A stretch of DNA of 64,000 nucleotides from CAYPTY01 sp964413935 (GCA_964413935.1 CAYPTY010000004.1:1-64000), one strand, 5' to 3'. Shown: positions 26,353 to 36,165, counted from the stretch's first letter. Made by a program: numbers and translations. The notes: a model not told the origin generated them from the letters alone.

Positions 26353-28128
26353 TCAGCGCAATAAACGCGCTCGATTGTCTTTAATGGTGGCCTCGTCTTT
26401 GAGTTCTTCAAGCCACACAGCGAGGTAGGCTGTATTTTTTTGTTGGAGAATCTGCTGCCGAAGTTGCTCTTTGGTGGTCTGATCCATAAGAGAGATATCA
26501 GCTTCCTGCTTGTTGCTGACAACAGCCACGTAGATACCTGTTTCTCCCTCAATCGCACCGCTCATGTTATCAGCTTCCAGGGTAAAAAGCCTGCCAATTA
26601 CGCCGGGCTCTCTTCCAGCCCCACGTAACACATTGGAATTCATTTTTAGGTTGGTTACTTCCTGAATTTCACGGGCTGATTTCTGGGCCAGCTGTTCAAG
26701 CGTGCTGATACCCTGCAGCAGAGTTTCAACCCGCTCAGTCATGATTTCCCGTCTCTTTTCGATGCGAACTGAGTTTTCAACCTGAGCTCTCACATCATCC
26801 AGAGGGCGGATTCCTTCCGGTTCTACCTCAATAAGTTGAACAACCGCAAAATCATTTTGCAGTTCAAGCACCTCAGAAAATTCGTTTTTATCAGCTCTCT
26901 CAAGGAAATTCAGGATTTGCTGACTGCTGCCCAGGCCGGGAATAAAGGGATTGCCTTTGGTTGTAAAGCCATTTCGAACAACCATGCCTCGCTGATCGGC
27001 CTCTTCTTCCAGAGAGCCACTCTCCTGAGCGTAATAGAGAAAGTCATCGGCCTCTTCAAATTGCTGATCCACAGTGGTGAAAGGATCAGCGACGATGTCC
27101 AGTGAGAAAGTAACAAATGAAACTTCGCCGACACTCTGTCCGGTTTTCTTAAGAACGGTAACTCTTCCGCCGGTCTGAATCAGATCCGTTACTTCGCCGG
27201 TATTCAGTTGCGTAACCGGCTGGTAGTCTTCACGGATATCAGAAGCTGCTACCGTTGTGACGCTGTAGGGACTGGTGGATCCGTTTCTGAGGAGGAACAG
27301 AGAATCGTTATCTGCTGCTGCGAAGCGATCTCTCAATCCTTCAACCTGATCTCGAATACGTAAGGTATCCTGTGCGGTTGGGAGGATGGAGAAGGTTACA
27401 AAGTTGAAGCGGTAGCTCTCATCTCTTTTATAATCTTCTGAGTTGGCGCGGTGGTAGGCCCGAAGTTCGTCTTCGGTAATTTCGATGTCCTCACTTTTTA
27501 CATCCGCGAAAGGAAAGCGGATGAATCGTACATCCACCGTCGTATTGTTAGCGAGGTATCGATCGTGAATTTCTTCATCACTGATCTGAAGTCCGGCCGT
27601 AATAAAATTATTCAGTTTCTGTTGGCGACGATTCTGCCGAAGCTGGTCTTCGATCATAATCCAGATATCGGAATTCTCATCCGCAGCCAGGGCCTGCTGC
27701 AATGCGGCCTGATTGATAGTACCATCTTCCTGCTCGAAGTACTGACGGATAAAAGGATCCGGATTTGGCCCTGTTACCATATCGATCAGTTCCTGATCGG
27801 TAACCGTGATGCCGATTTCGTCCATTTTTTGCTCCAGCAGACGGGTATTCACCAGTTCTTCCCAAGCCTGTGACTCATAAAAGGCACGTTGTTCAGCGGT
27901 AACCGCTCCACCGGTTTGCTGGGTATAGGCATTGCTGTAGTATTGAATGCGTGCATTGTAATCTTCCAGGCTGATGGGTTCTCCGTTTACGGACCCAAGT
28001 GAACGCGGCCCGGCTGTTACGGCATCAAAGAAATTCACATCAGACAAAACCCAAAGCAGGCCAAAAGATATAATCAGCAGCCACAAAATGATGGGCGTGC
28101 CGTCTCGCATTTTTTGCATTACTCCCAT
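26353..28128 (-). CDS. PpiD/SurA-like membrane-anchored periplasmic chaperone
   Basis: A 591-residue protein with a short cytoplasmic tail, one membrane helix (about 14-32) and a SurA_N/PpiD-type chaperone domain (about 40-215: SVNGEPISLEDYNARI, WEELVNTRLLEQK, LQISDEEIHDRYL). Two regions follow where parvulin domains are expected, but I do not see the canonical HIL and GGDLG motifs, so peptidyl-prolyl isomerase activity is doubtful. It likely helps folding of exported and outer-membrane proteins at the inner membrane. Confidence 0.87.
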   Translation of the reverse strand: MGVMQKMRDGTPIILWLLIISFGLLWVLSDVNFFDAVTAGPRSLGSVNGEPISLEDYNARIQYYSNAYTQQTGGAVTAEQRAFYESQAWEELVNTRLLEQKMDEIGITVTDQELIDMVTGPNPDPFIRQYFEQEDGTINQAALQQALAADENSDIWIMIEDQLRQNRRQQKLNNFITAGLQISDEEIHDRYLANNTTVDVRFIRFPFADVKSEDIEITEDELRAYHRANSEDYKRDESYRFNFVTFSILPTAQDTLRIRDQVEGLRDRFAAADNDSLFLLRNGSTSPYSVTTVAASDIREDYQPVTQLNTGEVTDLIQTGGRVTVLKKTGQSVGEVSFVTFSLDIVADPFTTVDQQFEEADDFLYYAQESGSLEEEADQRGMVVRNGFTTKGNPFIPGLGSSQQILNFLERADKNEFSEVLELQNDFAVVQLIEVEPEGIRPLDDVRAQVENSVRIEKRREIMTERVETLLQGISTLEQLAQKSAREIQEVTNLKMNSNVLRGAGREPGVIGRLFTLEADNMSGAIEGETGIYVAVVSNKQEADISLMDQTTKEQLRQQILQQKNTAYLAVWLEELKDEATIKDNRARLLR

Positions 28129-28253
28129 GGAAGGAACCTCATACTATATTCTTAACATTGAAATCGCCGCTCCGAATGCAGCGAAAGGCTGCAAATATAC
28201 GACGAGATTCAACGAATTTAAAGCTGTTTTAATACCTGAAAAGTGGGAAGAAA

Positions 28254-29189
28254 TCAAAAGACACCAACCAGATTCAGGTGTCTGAGATACTTTCTTGGAT
28301 TCTCATCAATATTTCGAACCAGACGACTCAGATTAAAACTGAGGCTGTCCAGATTGTTGTAGAGGGAGGGATCCGAAACCATTTTGCCTAATGTGCCTTC
28401 ACCGGAGTTTATTTTCCCGAGAATTTCATTCAGCGTGAGGGTTGTGGTGTTAAGTTCGGTACTCAGTTTGTCCAGTTCTGAACTGGTTGATTCCAGATTT
28501 TTAATTATAGTATCCAGGTTCTCTCGATTATCACCGCTGAGGGTATCCAGATCAGCGATCACACGGTTTACCGACTCAATCATACGGGTAATATCATCCT
28601 GACTGCTGTTGATCACCGAATTCAGGGCTTCTGTACTTTTGGTGATATTGGAAATGCTCTGGCGGATATTTTCCTGGCTGTCTTTGTTGAGGGTATTGTT
28701 CACACCGACAAGCAGTGTGTCCAGGTTTTTGATGGTGCTGATCACATCATCGGTGAGTTCACCACCTTTTTCAGCGATTTCTTCGAGAATTCCGGAACCA
28801 AAAACCCCTTCAATATAATCTCCGTTTTCCAGGTATCGCTGAGATTCCGATTTACGTATTTCGATGTACTTTGCTCCTATTGGCCCGGGCGAAATAATCG
28901 TAGCAACGGAGCCTTCGGGTATCTGAATTTCTTCATTGATATTCATGGTAACCAGCGTACTGTCTTGCCCCTGAAGAAATTTCATTTCCTTGACGGAGCC
29001 GATTTTATAGCCTTTGATCACCACGATATTACCGGGCAGCAAACCAGTTACATCATTAAACTTGGTGTACAGTACTTTTGAGCTTGAAAAGAGGGGGACA
29101 TCTCTCATTACACGAAAGCCAAGATAGGCAAGCACAATTGCTATGACTACAGTAATTCCGATTTTGACTTCGTTGCTGAACTTATCCAA
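28254..29189 (-). CDS. mlaD: MlaD-like MCE-domain lipid transport protein
   Basis: A 311-residue protein with one N-terminal membrane helix (about 11-28) and one MCE domain (about 37-115, with LYTKFNDVTGLLPGNIVVIKGYKIGSV). A long Ser/Asn/Thr-rich alpha-helical tail follows. MCE proteins form hexameric rings that pass phospholipids between membranes. It is the third gene after the MlaE- and MlaF-like genes, 8 nt from the ATPase gene. No MlaC (periplasmic carrier) or MlaB gene is next to it. Confidence 0.92.
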   Translation of the reverse strand: MDKFSNEVKIGITVVIAIVLAYLGFRVMRDVPLFSSSKVLYTKFNDVTGLLPGNIVVIKGYKIGSVKEMKFLQGQDSTLVTMNINEEIQIPEGSVATIISPGPIGAKYIEIRKSESQRYLENGDYIEGVFGSGILEEIAEKGGELTDDVISTIKNLDTLLVGVNNTLNKDSQENIRQSISNITKSTEALNSVINSSQDDITRMIESVNRVIADLDTLSGDNRENLDTIIKNLESTSSELDKLSTELNTTTLTLNEILGKINSGEGTLGKMVSDPSLYNNLDSLSFNLSRLVRNIDENPRKYLRHLNLVGVF

Positions 29190-29197
29190 CCTTTCTC

Positions 29198-29938
29198 CTA
29201 TTCCTTGATTTTATATTCGCTTGCAGTAATGAATTTAAGTAAATCCTCGTTATTACTTGCCTTCATTTCTTCTTTGCTTCCGAACCAGCAAAGAGCCTGA
29301 TGTTCCAGAAAGGCCACCTTTTCGGCAACTTTAAGTACGCTGTGCATATCGTGTGATACAACCACTGAAGTTATGTCCAGATTATCGGCCAGCTGAATGA
29401 TCAATTCGTTAATTTCATCCGAGGTTTGCGGATCCAGTCCCGAAGTGGGTTCATCATAGAGCAGATACTCCGGTTTCAGTATTATGGCCCTGGCCAGTCC
29501 AACCCTTTTCCTCATTCCACCTGAAAGTTCAGAGGTATCCTTGCTGCCGGCTCCTTTCAGGTTCACCATTTCAAGGGCTTCTTCAACATTGTAGGTGATT
29601 TCGGATTCACTTTGATTGGTGAAATACCGGAGCGGAAAAGCAATGTTTTCAAAGGTATTGATTGAATCGAACAGAGCAGATCCCTGAAAGAGTATCCCGA
29701 AATTCTGCCTCATTTTCCTGAGCTCCATATAGGCCATATCGAATACATTTCGGCCATTGATGAGCACTTTGCCTGAATCCGGATAGAGCAAAGCATTAAA
29801 GTGTTTGATCAGCACGGATTTCCCCGAACCTGATCTGCCGATAATGGCCAGTGTTTCACCATCCTCAATCTGGAAACTTACATTTTCCCAGACCAGGTTA
29901 CCGTTGAAGCTCTTTTTCAGGTCTTGAATTTCAATCAT
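29198..29938 (-). CDS. mlaF: MlaF-like ABC transporter ATPase
   Basis: A 246-residue ABC ATPase with Walker A GRSGSGKS, signature LSGGMRKRVGLARA, Walker B YLLYDEPTSGLDP and the switch His in VVSHDM. The GGMRKR form of the signature is typical of MlaF/MCE ATPases. It powers the MlaE-like permease just upstream (3 nt gap) in the lipid transporter. Confidence 0.95.
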   Translation of the reverse strand: MIEIQDLKKSFNGNLVWENVSFQIEDGETLAIIGRSGSGKSVLIKHFNALLYPDSGKVLINGRNVFDMAYMELRKMRQNFGILFQGSALFDSINTFENIAFPLRYFTNQSESEITYNVEEALEMVNLKGAGSKDTSELSGGMRKRVGLARAIILKPEYLLYDEPTSGLDPQTSDEINELIIQLADNLDITSVVVSHDMHSVLKVAEKVAFLEHQALCWFGSKEEMKASNNEDLLKFITASEYKIKE

Positions 29939-29941
29939 GTT

Positions 29942-30679
29942 TTACAATAAGATGGCTGCCAGCAGGAAATCGGCAAGTAATACAAAAATACAGCTGAGTA
30001 CCGTAGCCTGGGTTGTGCTTGTACCCACGCCTTCTGCTCCGCCGGTAGCATAATAACCTTTATAGCACGCGATGGAGGTAATCACGAAACCGAATACAAA
30101 AGATTTGATGAAGCCGAATACCACATCCCATGGAAAGAAGTAGGCTCTGGCTCCCTTCATGAATTCAGCTGCAGGCAAAATTCCGTTCATCATACCGGCA
30201 GTGATACCACCTAGAACTCCCAGAATGGAGCAGGCAATGTAAAGTACCGGAAACATCAGCAAGCCGGCCAGAATGCGAGGCACAACCAGAAAGGAAACAG
30301 AGTTAAAACCCATGGACTCGAGTGCATCGATCTGTTCACTTACACGCATGGTTCCCAGTTCTGTGGCGATTCGGGCGCCAACTTTTCCTGAAAGTACCAG
30401 TGCTGAAATTACAGCCGCTAATTCGATAAGTACGGATTCAGAGACAATGGCACCGACCGTGTAAGCCGGGAAAAGGCCGGTATCCAGCTGATGAGCGGTC
30501 TGCAGCGTAAGTACAGCCCCGGTAAATACGCCGGTGAGCATTATAATGGGTATAGATTCGTATCCCACCTTAACAAACTCACTGAAGAGGTTCTTTCGGT
30601 AGGTGTTTACCTCGGTGGATGAGAGTAAAGCCTTATAGAGTAACAGCGAGTATTTTCCGAGCTCGTTTAGGGCTTTCAT
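29942..30679 (-). CDS. mlaE: MlaE-like ABC transporter permease
   Basis: A 245-residue membrane protein with about five to six helices and the MlaE signature: GAVLTLQTAHQL, then LSGKVGARIATELGTMRVSEQIDALESMG, which contacts the ATPase. It is the first gene of the mlaE-F-D-like operon and diverges from porQ with an 87-nt gap. Confidence 0.95.
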   Translation of the reverse strand: MKALNELGKYSLLLYKALLSSTEVNTYRKNLFSEFVKVGYESIPIIMLTGVFTGAVLTLQTAHQLDTGLFPAYTVGAIVSESVLIELAAVISALVLSGKVGARIATELGTMRVSEQIDALESMGFNSVSFLVVPRILAGLLMFPVLYIACSILGVLGGITAGMMNGILPAAEFMKGARAYFFPWDVVFGFIKSFVFGFVITSIACYKGYYATGGAEGVGTSTTQATVLSCIFVLLADFLLAAILL

Positions 30680-30766
30680 AGAAGGATGAAATATGCGATT
30701 CGCCGGTTCATTCCATTGTAATCAGCAAAACTTTTAAGGTATATTACAAATTATCTTCTAAACCTG

Positions 30767-31783
30767 ATGTACAAATCCGGTCCCCTTTTGAGACTCCGCT
30801 ATATCCCTGTTTTACTTTTCCTGATTTGTCCGGCACTCACGCAGGGCCAAACTTCCACAGGTACCGTATTTCGTTTTCTGGATGTGCCTCCAAATGCCCG
30901 CACAGCCGCCTTGTCGGGTAATCATATCGCATTGAAAGATGCCGATTTGTCCCTGTTTCAGGTTAATCCGGCCTATCTGAATGCAAATTCATCCCGCCGT
31001 TTTTCCATTTCCTACATCAACTTTGTGGCTGATGCCAACTATGGATTTGCGAATGCAGCTTATCATGTGGAGGGAATCGGTACCGTGGGTTTGGGTATAC
31101 GATATGCAGGTTATGGTGAATTTGACCGGCTCGATGAAAACAATATGCAGAGCGGTACATTTCGCCCCGGTGATTTCGCATTCAGCGGTGCATTGGCTCG
31201 GCAGATACTGCCCAATATTCAGGCGGGTGCCTCTATCGACTGGATTTACTCGAGGATAGATGAATTTACATCCAGTGCAGTCGCATTAAGCAGCGGCCTG
31301 CTTTACCGAAATCCGGTCAATGATTTGAGCGTGGGTTTGACCATTCGTAATCTGGGAACACAGCTCAGTACCTTCAATGGTAATTATGAACCGCTGCCTC
31401 TGGATATCTCCGTTGGGATGAGCCATAAACCGGCCAATTTTCCGGTAAGAATGAATATTCTGTTGCGCAGACTCAATGAGTGGGAGCAGCCAGTGAGTGG
31501 AGATAACAGCGATCCGGGATTCGGAAGAAACTTGTTCAGGCACATGGTACTGGGAGGGGAGCTCGACTTAAGCAGCCGGCTTGCATTCAGGTTTGGGTAC
31601 AACCATCTGCAGCATGAAGAGCTCTCAACCCGTGAAAATTTTGACTTTGCAGGTGTTGGATTGGGTCTTGGGATCAAGTTTGATAAATTTATGATTGACT
31701 TCAGCCGAAGTTCATACAGTGAACTTGGAGGGATTTTTCAGATCAGCGTTACCTCCAGAATTAAACAGGTTAACCGTGAGTGA
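30767..31783 (+). CDS. porQ: Type IX secretion system protein PorQ
   Basis: A 338-residue outer-membrane barrel with a signal peptide (cleavage near TQGQ, residue 29). The mature start GTVFRFLDVPPNARTAALSGNHIALKDADLSLFQVNPAYL is characteristic of PorQ, a member of the FadL-like PorV/PorQ group. PorQ works with PorU/PorV/PorZ in the surface attachment complex of the T9SS. Later strands (GLGIRYAGYGEF, AGASIDWIYSRI, FDFAGVGLGLGIKFDKF) fit a barrel. A T9SS client and PorX elsewhere in the window agree with this call. Confidence 0.82.
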   Translation: MYKSGPLLRLRYIPVLLFLICPALTQGQTSTGTVFRFLDVPPNARTAALSGNHIALKDADLSLFQVNPAYLNANSSRRFSISYINFVADANYGFANAAYHVEGIGTVGLGIRYAGYGEFDRLDENNMQSGTFRPGDFAFSGALARQILPNIQAGASIDWIYSRIDEFTSSAVALSSGLLYRNPVNDLSVGLTIRNLGTQLSTFNGNYEPLPLDISVGMSHKPANFPVRMNILLRRLNEWEQPVSGDNSDPGFGRNLFRHMVLGGELDLSSRLAFRFGYNHLQHEELSTRENFDFAGVGLGLGIKFDKFMIDFSRSSYSELGGIFQISVTSRIKQVNRE

Positions 31784-32861
31784 AGGGGTTAAAAACGAAG
31801 TTTCGCAAGTAGTTGAAAGTGCCGTAGCCTATCGCATCGGCATTGCTTCTATCATCCTGGTTATTGTATTCATTATCGGATCCGTTGGGTTTCACCTGTT
31901 TGAGGATATGACCCTTTTTGAAGGTTTTTATATGACCTTTATCACCATATCCACAATCGGTTTTTCCGAACTGAAGTCGCTTTCGCCTGCAGGGCGTATT
32001 TTTACCATGATTGTTTTTGTGATGGGTATCGGGGTGATTTCCTACATTGCCTCGCAGACTACACAGTTATTATTTGAAAGTGAGCTTTTTATTAAACGTG
32101 CTATGAAACAGGAACTAAAGAAAATACAGGGCCACTACATCATCTGCGGTTATGGTCGTATCGGACAAAGAATTGCAGATGTATTGAAAAATGCTGAACT
32201 GCCTGTGGTCATTGTTGAGAATGATGAGTACAAAATCGACAGAATCAATAATGACGGTTATATCTATGTGGAGGGCAATGCTCAGGAAGAAGAGGTGCTT
32301 AAAGCGGCAGGTATAGACCGGGCCAAATCACTGATTTGTACCCTGTCCAGTGATCAGGATAATGTATTTGTAACACTCATTGCGAGGGAACTCCGGGATG
32401 ACCTTTTCATACTGGTTCGAACAAATCAGCACAGCAATCGAAGAAAAATACTGCGGGCCGGGGCAGATAAAGTGATTTCACCCTATGAAATCGGAGCTGA
32501 TCGGATGGCAAATGTGATCCTGCGGCCCAATGTAAATCAGTTCATAGAGCAGTTTCAGAAAAACACCTCAGACGATCATGCATTCGATGAGGTAAAGGTT
32601 TTTGAAGGATCAGAAATGGCCGGTAAAACATTAATGGAGCTGGGGGTAAGTGGTAAATATGAAATCCTGATTATTGCAGTGCTATCCTCAGAAACCGGGC
32701 AAATGATTTTTAATCCGGGCAGCAACCAAAAAATTAATACCGGAGATTCACTCATTGTGCTGGGTGATATCAAAACGATCGATAAATTCAGAAAAGAAGT
32801 TTGCAGGGACCACAGAAGCATCGCAGAACGCTCTGAAAATCCAATAAAAGTCAAAATATGA
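31776..32861 (+). CDS. Two-helix potassium channel with TrkA (RCK) domains
   Basis: A 361-residue channel. I use the GTG at 31776, which overlaps the porQ stop (GTGAGTGA); an upstream ATG at 31695 would overlap porQ by 89 nt. Helix 1 (about 21-38), pore loop with the filter TISTIGFSEL (58-67) and helix 2 (about 75-93) precede a TrkA-N Rossmann domain (GYGRIG 125-130) and a TrkA-C domain. The filter reads TIGFSE instead of the usual TVGYGD. It conducts or regulates K+ (or another cation) under nucleotide control. Its end overlaps aroC by 4 nt. Confidence 0.92.
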   Translation: MSEGVKNEVSQVVESAVAYRIGIASIILVIVFIIGSVGFHLFEDMTLFEGFYMTFITISTIGFSELKSLSPAGRIFTMIVFVMGIGVISYIASQTTQLLFESELFIKRAMKQELKKIQGHYIICGYGRIGQRIADVLKNAELPVVIVENDEYKIDRINNDGYIYVEGNAQEEEVLKAAGIDRAKSLICTLSSDQDNVFVTLIARELRDDLFILVRTNQHSNRRKILRAGADKVISPYEIGADRMANVILRPNVNQFIEQFQKNTSDDHAFDEVKVFEGSEMAGKTLMELGVSGKYEILIIAVLSSETGQMIFNPGSNQKINTGDSLIVLGDIKTIDKFRKEVCRDHRSIAERSENPIKVKI

Positions 32862-34042
32862 TACGTTATCTAACCGCGGGTGAATCCCATGGCCCAAAAC
32901 TCACCGGAATTGTAGAAGGCGTGCCTGCAGGCCTCCCGCTCAAAGAAGAAGACATATCGGTTCACCTTGCCCGCCGGCAAAAAGGATATGGACGTGGTGG
33001 AAGGATGGCCTTTGAGAAGGATGTGGCTGAGATTCAGTCCGGAGTGCGTTTTGGAAAAACAATGGGCGGACCTATTGCCCTGCAAATGGTGAATCGGGCC
33101 TTTGAGAAGGATGAAGCCAACTGGCCGGTTGTGATGAATAAAGAGGGCGATGGAGAAGGCATAGAAAAAATAACGGTTCCCCGTCCCGGTCACGCAGACC
33201 TGGTTGGTGCACAGAAGTATCGCTTCGATGATATCCGCCCGGTGATCGAACGCTCCAGTGCCAGGGAAACCGGTATGAGGGTTGCCTGTGCATCTGTAGC
33301 ACGGCGTTTTCTGAACTACTTTGGAATTGAGATAGGCGGACATGTAATCCAGATCGGATCTGTGGGGTATCAAAACTGGGATAAAATCAGAATGGCAAGT
33401 GAGCACCTCATTCATTCCGGTGCAGAGGCTTTGTATCGGGCAGCAGATGAATCCGACGTCCGTTGCCTGATGCCCGAATTATCAGAAGAGATGCGCGAAG
33501 AAATCAAAAAAACACGTAAGGCAGGATCCTCACTTGGTGGTATTTATGAAATTGTGGTTACCGGTGTACCGGCGGGACTGGGCAGCTTTACTCACTGGGA
33601 TCGTAAGCTGGACGGACAGATCGCTCAGGCTATTTTGGGAACCCAGGCAATGAAAGGCGTTGAAATCGGGCTGGGTTTTGAGGGCGCCCGTCAACCGGGG
33701 CATCTGGTTCATGATGAAATTACCTTTGAGGATGATCATTTCCGCAGAAGAACCAACCGGGCCGGGGGAATTGAAGGGGGGATGTCGACCGGTATGCCGA
33801 TCATCATCCGGGGTGCAATGAAACCCATTCCGACTATGCTCACTCCTATCAAAACCGTGGATTACTACACCCATCAGGAAGTGGATACCCGCTATGAACG
33901 GTCGGATGTATGTGCCCTGCCAAGAGCGGTGGTTGTTGCTGAAAGTGTTATTGCACCGGTAATTGCCAATGCATTTCTGGAAAAATTCGGGGGCGATTCC
34001 ATTGAAGAAATCAGTGAGCATTACAGCAATTTTACTCAATGA
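32858..34042 (+). CDS. aroC: Chorismate synthase
   Basis: Last step of the shikimate pathway, making chorismate from EPSP with reduced FMN. The 394-residue protein has GESHGPKLTGIVEGVPAG, GRGGRMAFEKD, RPGHADLVGAQKY, RSSARETGMRVA and the late GGIEGGMSTG, all diagnostic. It is in a tight run with the K+ channel (4-nt overlap upstream) and the TPR gene (4-nt overlap downstream). Confidence 0.97.
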   Translation: MIRYLTAGESHGPKLTGIVEGVPAGLPLKEEDISVHLARRQKGYGRGGRMAFEKDVAEIQSGVRFGKTMGGPIALQMVNRAFEKDEANWPVVMNKEGDGEGIEKITVPRPGHADLVGAQKYRFDDIRPVIERSSARETGMRVACASVARRFLNYFGIEIGGHVIQIGSVGYQNWDKIRMASEHLIHSGAEALYRAADESDVRCLMPELSEEMREEIKKTRKAGSSLGGIYEIVVTGVPAGLGSFTHWDRKLDGQIAQAILGTQAMKGVEIGLGFEGARQPGHLVHDEITFEDDHFRRRTNRAGGIEGGMSTGMPIIIRGAMKPIPTMLTPIKTVDYYTHQEVDTRYERSDVCALPRAVVVAESVIAPVIANAFLEKFGGDSIEEISEHYSNFTQ

Positions 34043-34359
34043 ATAGACTGAAGCAGCTGGCGCAGAACATCCGCAAAAATCCGGATGATACCTTCTCAAA
34101 ATTTGCACTTGGGCTTGAGTTTTTAAAAATGGGTAACAATCAGGACGCTCTTTCTCTTTTTAAAAACATCGAAAAAAATGATCCCGATTATGTGGGACTT
34201 TATTATCACTTGGGTAAATTGTATACCGAAATCGGAGAGAACAATATGGCACTGAATACCTATAAGAAGGGTATACAGATTGCCGAAAGTCAGAATGATG
34301 CGCACGCAAGAAATGAATTGCAGGCCGCGTTATTTGAACTGGAATCAGAACTGGAATAA
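34039..34359 (+). CDS. Short TPR-repeat protein
   Basis: A 106-residue helical protein with two to three tetratricopeptide repeats: FSKFALGLEFLKMGNNQDALSLF, VGLYYHLGKLYTEIGENNMALNTY, then a helical end. It lacks a signal peptide, so it is a cytoplasmic adaptor of unknown partner. Its start overlaps the aroC stop (ATGA). Confidence 0.83.
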   Translation: MNRLKQLAQNIRKNPDDTFSKFALGLEFLKMGNNQDALSLFKNIEKNDPDYVGLYYHLGKLYTEIGENNMALNTYKKGIQIAESQNDAHARNELQAALFELESELE

Positions 34360-34392
34360 TTAGCAATCCTGACAAAACGAATAAGGGACTCA

Positions 34393-35409
34393 ATGAGCTC
34401 TTTGAAAGCAGCATATAAATTACTGACGGTTTTAATCCTCATTCTGGGTTTGAATGTAACTTTGGTTTATGAAACCACAGCCCAGAATCAGGAACAGAAA
34501 AGTTATACTGTAAAAGCAGGCGACACTCTTTTCTCCATATCAAAAAAACTATCCGTAAGTATACCTGAACTGAAAGAATGGAATAACCTGTCTGATAACA
34601 CATTGAAGGTGGGACAGCAATTAACCTACTTCACTGAGGCAGAGGAAATAATCAGGGTTGTGACAGATGAGGAAGAAGATCAGGGACTGGATGCCGGCGA
34701 ATCATTGATGACGATTAAACCAACCCAGTCCAACACTTTTTATATCGTAAAAAGTGGTGACAGTCTGTATAAAATTGCGGGTAAGTTTGATATGACCATA
34801 GAGCAGCTTCGAAATCTGAATAACCTGAGTTCGGATGTACTTAGCATCGGACAGCAGCTAACCGTTAAAGCGCCGGCCAGTACAGTACCGAATGTTTCCG
34901 AATTTTCAGATGAATCCAGCCCACAAGGTCAATTTGTTCTATACACAGTTGAGACCGGGGAGTTGCTCAGCGATGTGCTTGACAAATTTAAAATGACGGA
35001 AGAAGAATTCAGCAAACTGAATCCGGAAATTGACATTCGTCGGCTGACACGCGGGCAGAAAGTAACGGTTCTGCTCCCGCCAAGCCGAAAGTTCGATAAT
35101 CCGTATTTGCCCAAAGCTGACCTTGAAGATCTGGGACTGGTTCCTGTGATGGCCTATACGGATGAGGAAAGAGGCAAGGCTACCACAAACGGAGAATTAT
35201 ACAACCCGGATGAACTTACAGCGGCTCATTCAAATATTGCTATGGGTACGCTGATTTATATTGAGAATCCGGAGAACGGGCGGGGCACCTATGTCCGCAT
35301 TAATGACCGTACTACCAGAGAGGGATTGAAACTATCTGCAAAGGCCTACGAAATACTGGCTTTTAATCCCCGTGGCCAGAAGTCGGTTACGATATTTATT
35401 GAAAGCTGA
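34393..35409 (+). CDS. Secreted LysM protein with RlpA-like double-psi beta-barrel
   Basis: A 338-residue exported protein with a signal peptide (about 1-30). Three LysM repeats start near residues 36, 116 and 178 (YTVKAGDTLFSISKKL, YIVKSGDSLYKIAGKF and the more divergent YTVETGELLSDVLDKF). The C-terminal 90 residues have the RlpA pattern TNGELYNPDELTAAHSNIAMGT and VRINDR. It should bind peptidoglycan and may cut glycan strands as RlpA does. The LysM repeats instead of SPOR differ from classical RlpA. Its last codon overlaps the CPBP start (TGATG). Confidence 0.87.
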   Translation: MSSLKAAYKLLTVLILILGLNVTLVYETTAQNQEQKSYTVKAGDTLFSISKKLSVSIPELKEWNNLSDNTLKVGQQLTYFTEAEEIIRVVTDEEEDQGLDAGESLMTIKPTQSNTFYIVKSGDSLYKIAGKFDMTIEQLRNLNNLSSDVLSIGQQLTVKAPASTVPNVSEFSDESSPQGQFVLYTVETGELLSDVLDKFKMTEEEFSKLNPEIDIRRLTRGQKVTVLLPPSRKFDNPYLPKADLEDLGLVPVMAYTDEERGKATTNGELYNPDELTAAHSNIAMGTLIYIENPENGRGTYVRINDRTTREGLKLSAKAYEILAFNPRGQKSVTIFIES

Positions 35410-36131
35410 TGTCCAACCCTTTAAAAACGTATTTCAGCACCACCCACAACCTGCTCTACAGCTACATCCTGGCTATACCATTGCTGCTGCTGTACGAAGT
35501 ACTTATTCTAATTTCACAGCCCGACAGTGCGTATGCGGTTAGAATAAGTGTTGATGTCTGGTTTAAAAGCTTATTCAGCATTTTCGGGCTGAATGCCCTT
35601 TCATTCACGCTGATTCTGGCCGCTCTCTTCGGAGTATGGATTCTTTACCGTGAAAGAGCAAAACTGAAAGAAATACGATGGAAATATTTCCCTGTTTTGC
35701 TTGCTGAATCAACCGTGCTGGCCGTGGTAATTTCATTTATAAGCCAGACCATGGTAGGCCTTATAATCGGAATGGATGTACAGGGCGATGCCCAGTCATT
35801 CAACTATGTGCAGAAGTTGGCGCTCTCTCTGGGTGCAGGTCTGTATGAAGAGCTTTTCTTCAGAGTAATACTGGTGAGTTTTTTGGTCTGGTTGTTCAAA
35901 TTTGTGTTTACAAAAAAATGGGCCATAAATACATCAGCGATTCTTTTAGCAGCTGTACTCTTTAGCGCTGTTCATTATGTAGGGACCTACGGCGACGCCT
36001 TTGCCATCGGTTCTTTTCTCTATCGGTTTATTTTTGGTCTTTTTCTGAATGGGGTTTATTTGAAACGAGGTTTTGGGGTAGCAGCCTGGACGCACGCCAT
36101 CTATGATGTTCTGGTAATTTCAATCTATTGA
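35409..36131 (+). CDS. CPBP-family intramembrane metalloprotease
   Basis: A 240-residue protein with about six to seven membrane helices. It has the CPBP (Rce1/CAAX-like) motifs: YEELFFRVI (Glu147, Glu148, Arg152), FSAVHYVG with the second-motif His, and a late AAWTHAIYD. Members process prenylated or other membrane proteins or peptides. The start overlaps the LysM gene stop by 1 nt. Confidence 0.9.
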   Translation: MSNPLKTYFSTTHNLLYSYILAIPLLLLYEVLILISQPDSAYAVRISVDVWFKSLFSIFGLNALSFTLILAALFGVWILYRERAKLKEIRWKYFPVLLAESTVLAVVISFISQTMVGLIIGMDVQGDAQSFNYVQKLALSLGAGLYEELFFRVILVSFLVWLFKFVFTKKWAINTSAILLAAVLFSAVHYVGTYGDAFAIGSFLYRFIFGLFLNGVYLKRGFGVAAWTHAIYDVLVISIY

Positions 36132-36143
36132 AGCGATAACCTC

Positions 36144-36165
36144 GTACTATAAATACACTTAGTAC
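36144..36165. repeat. Short inverted repeat upstream of the ECF sigma gene
   Basis: GTACTA (36144-36149) and TAGTAC (36160-36165) form a perfect 6-bp inverted repeat with a 10-nt AT-rich spacer, in the 143-nt gap before the sigma factor. It could be an operator; short and possibly chance. Confidence 0.25.
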
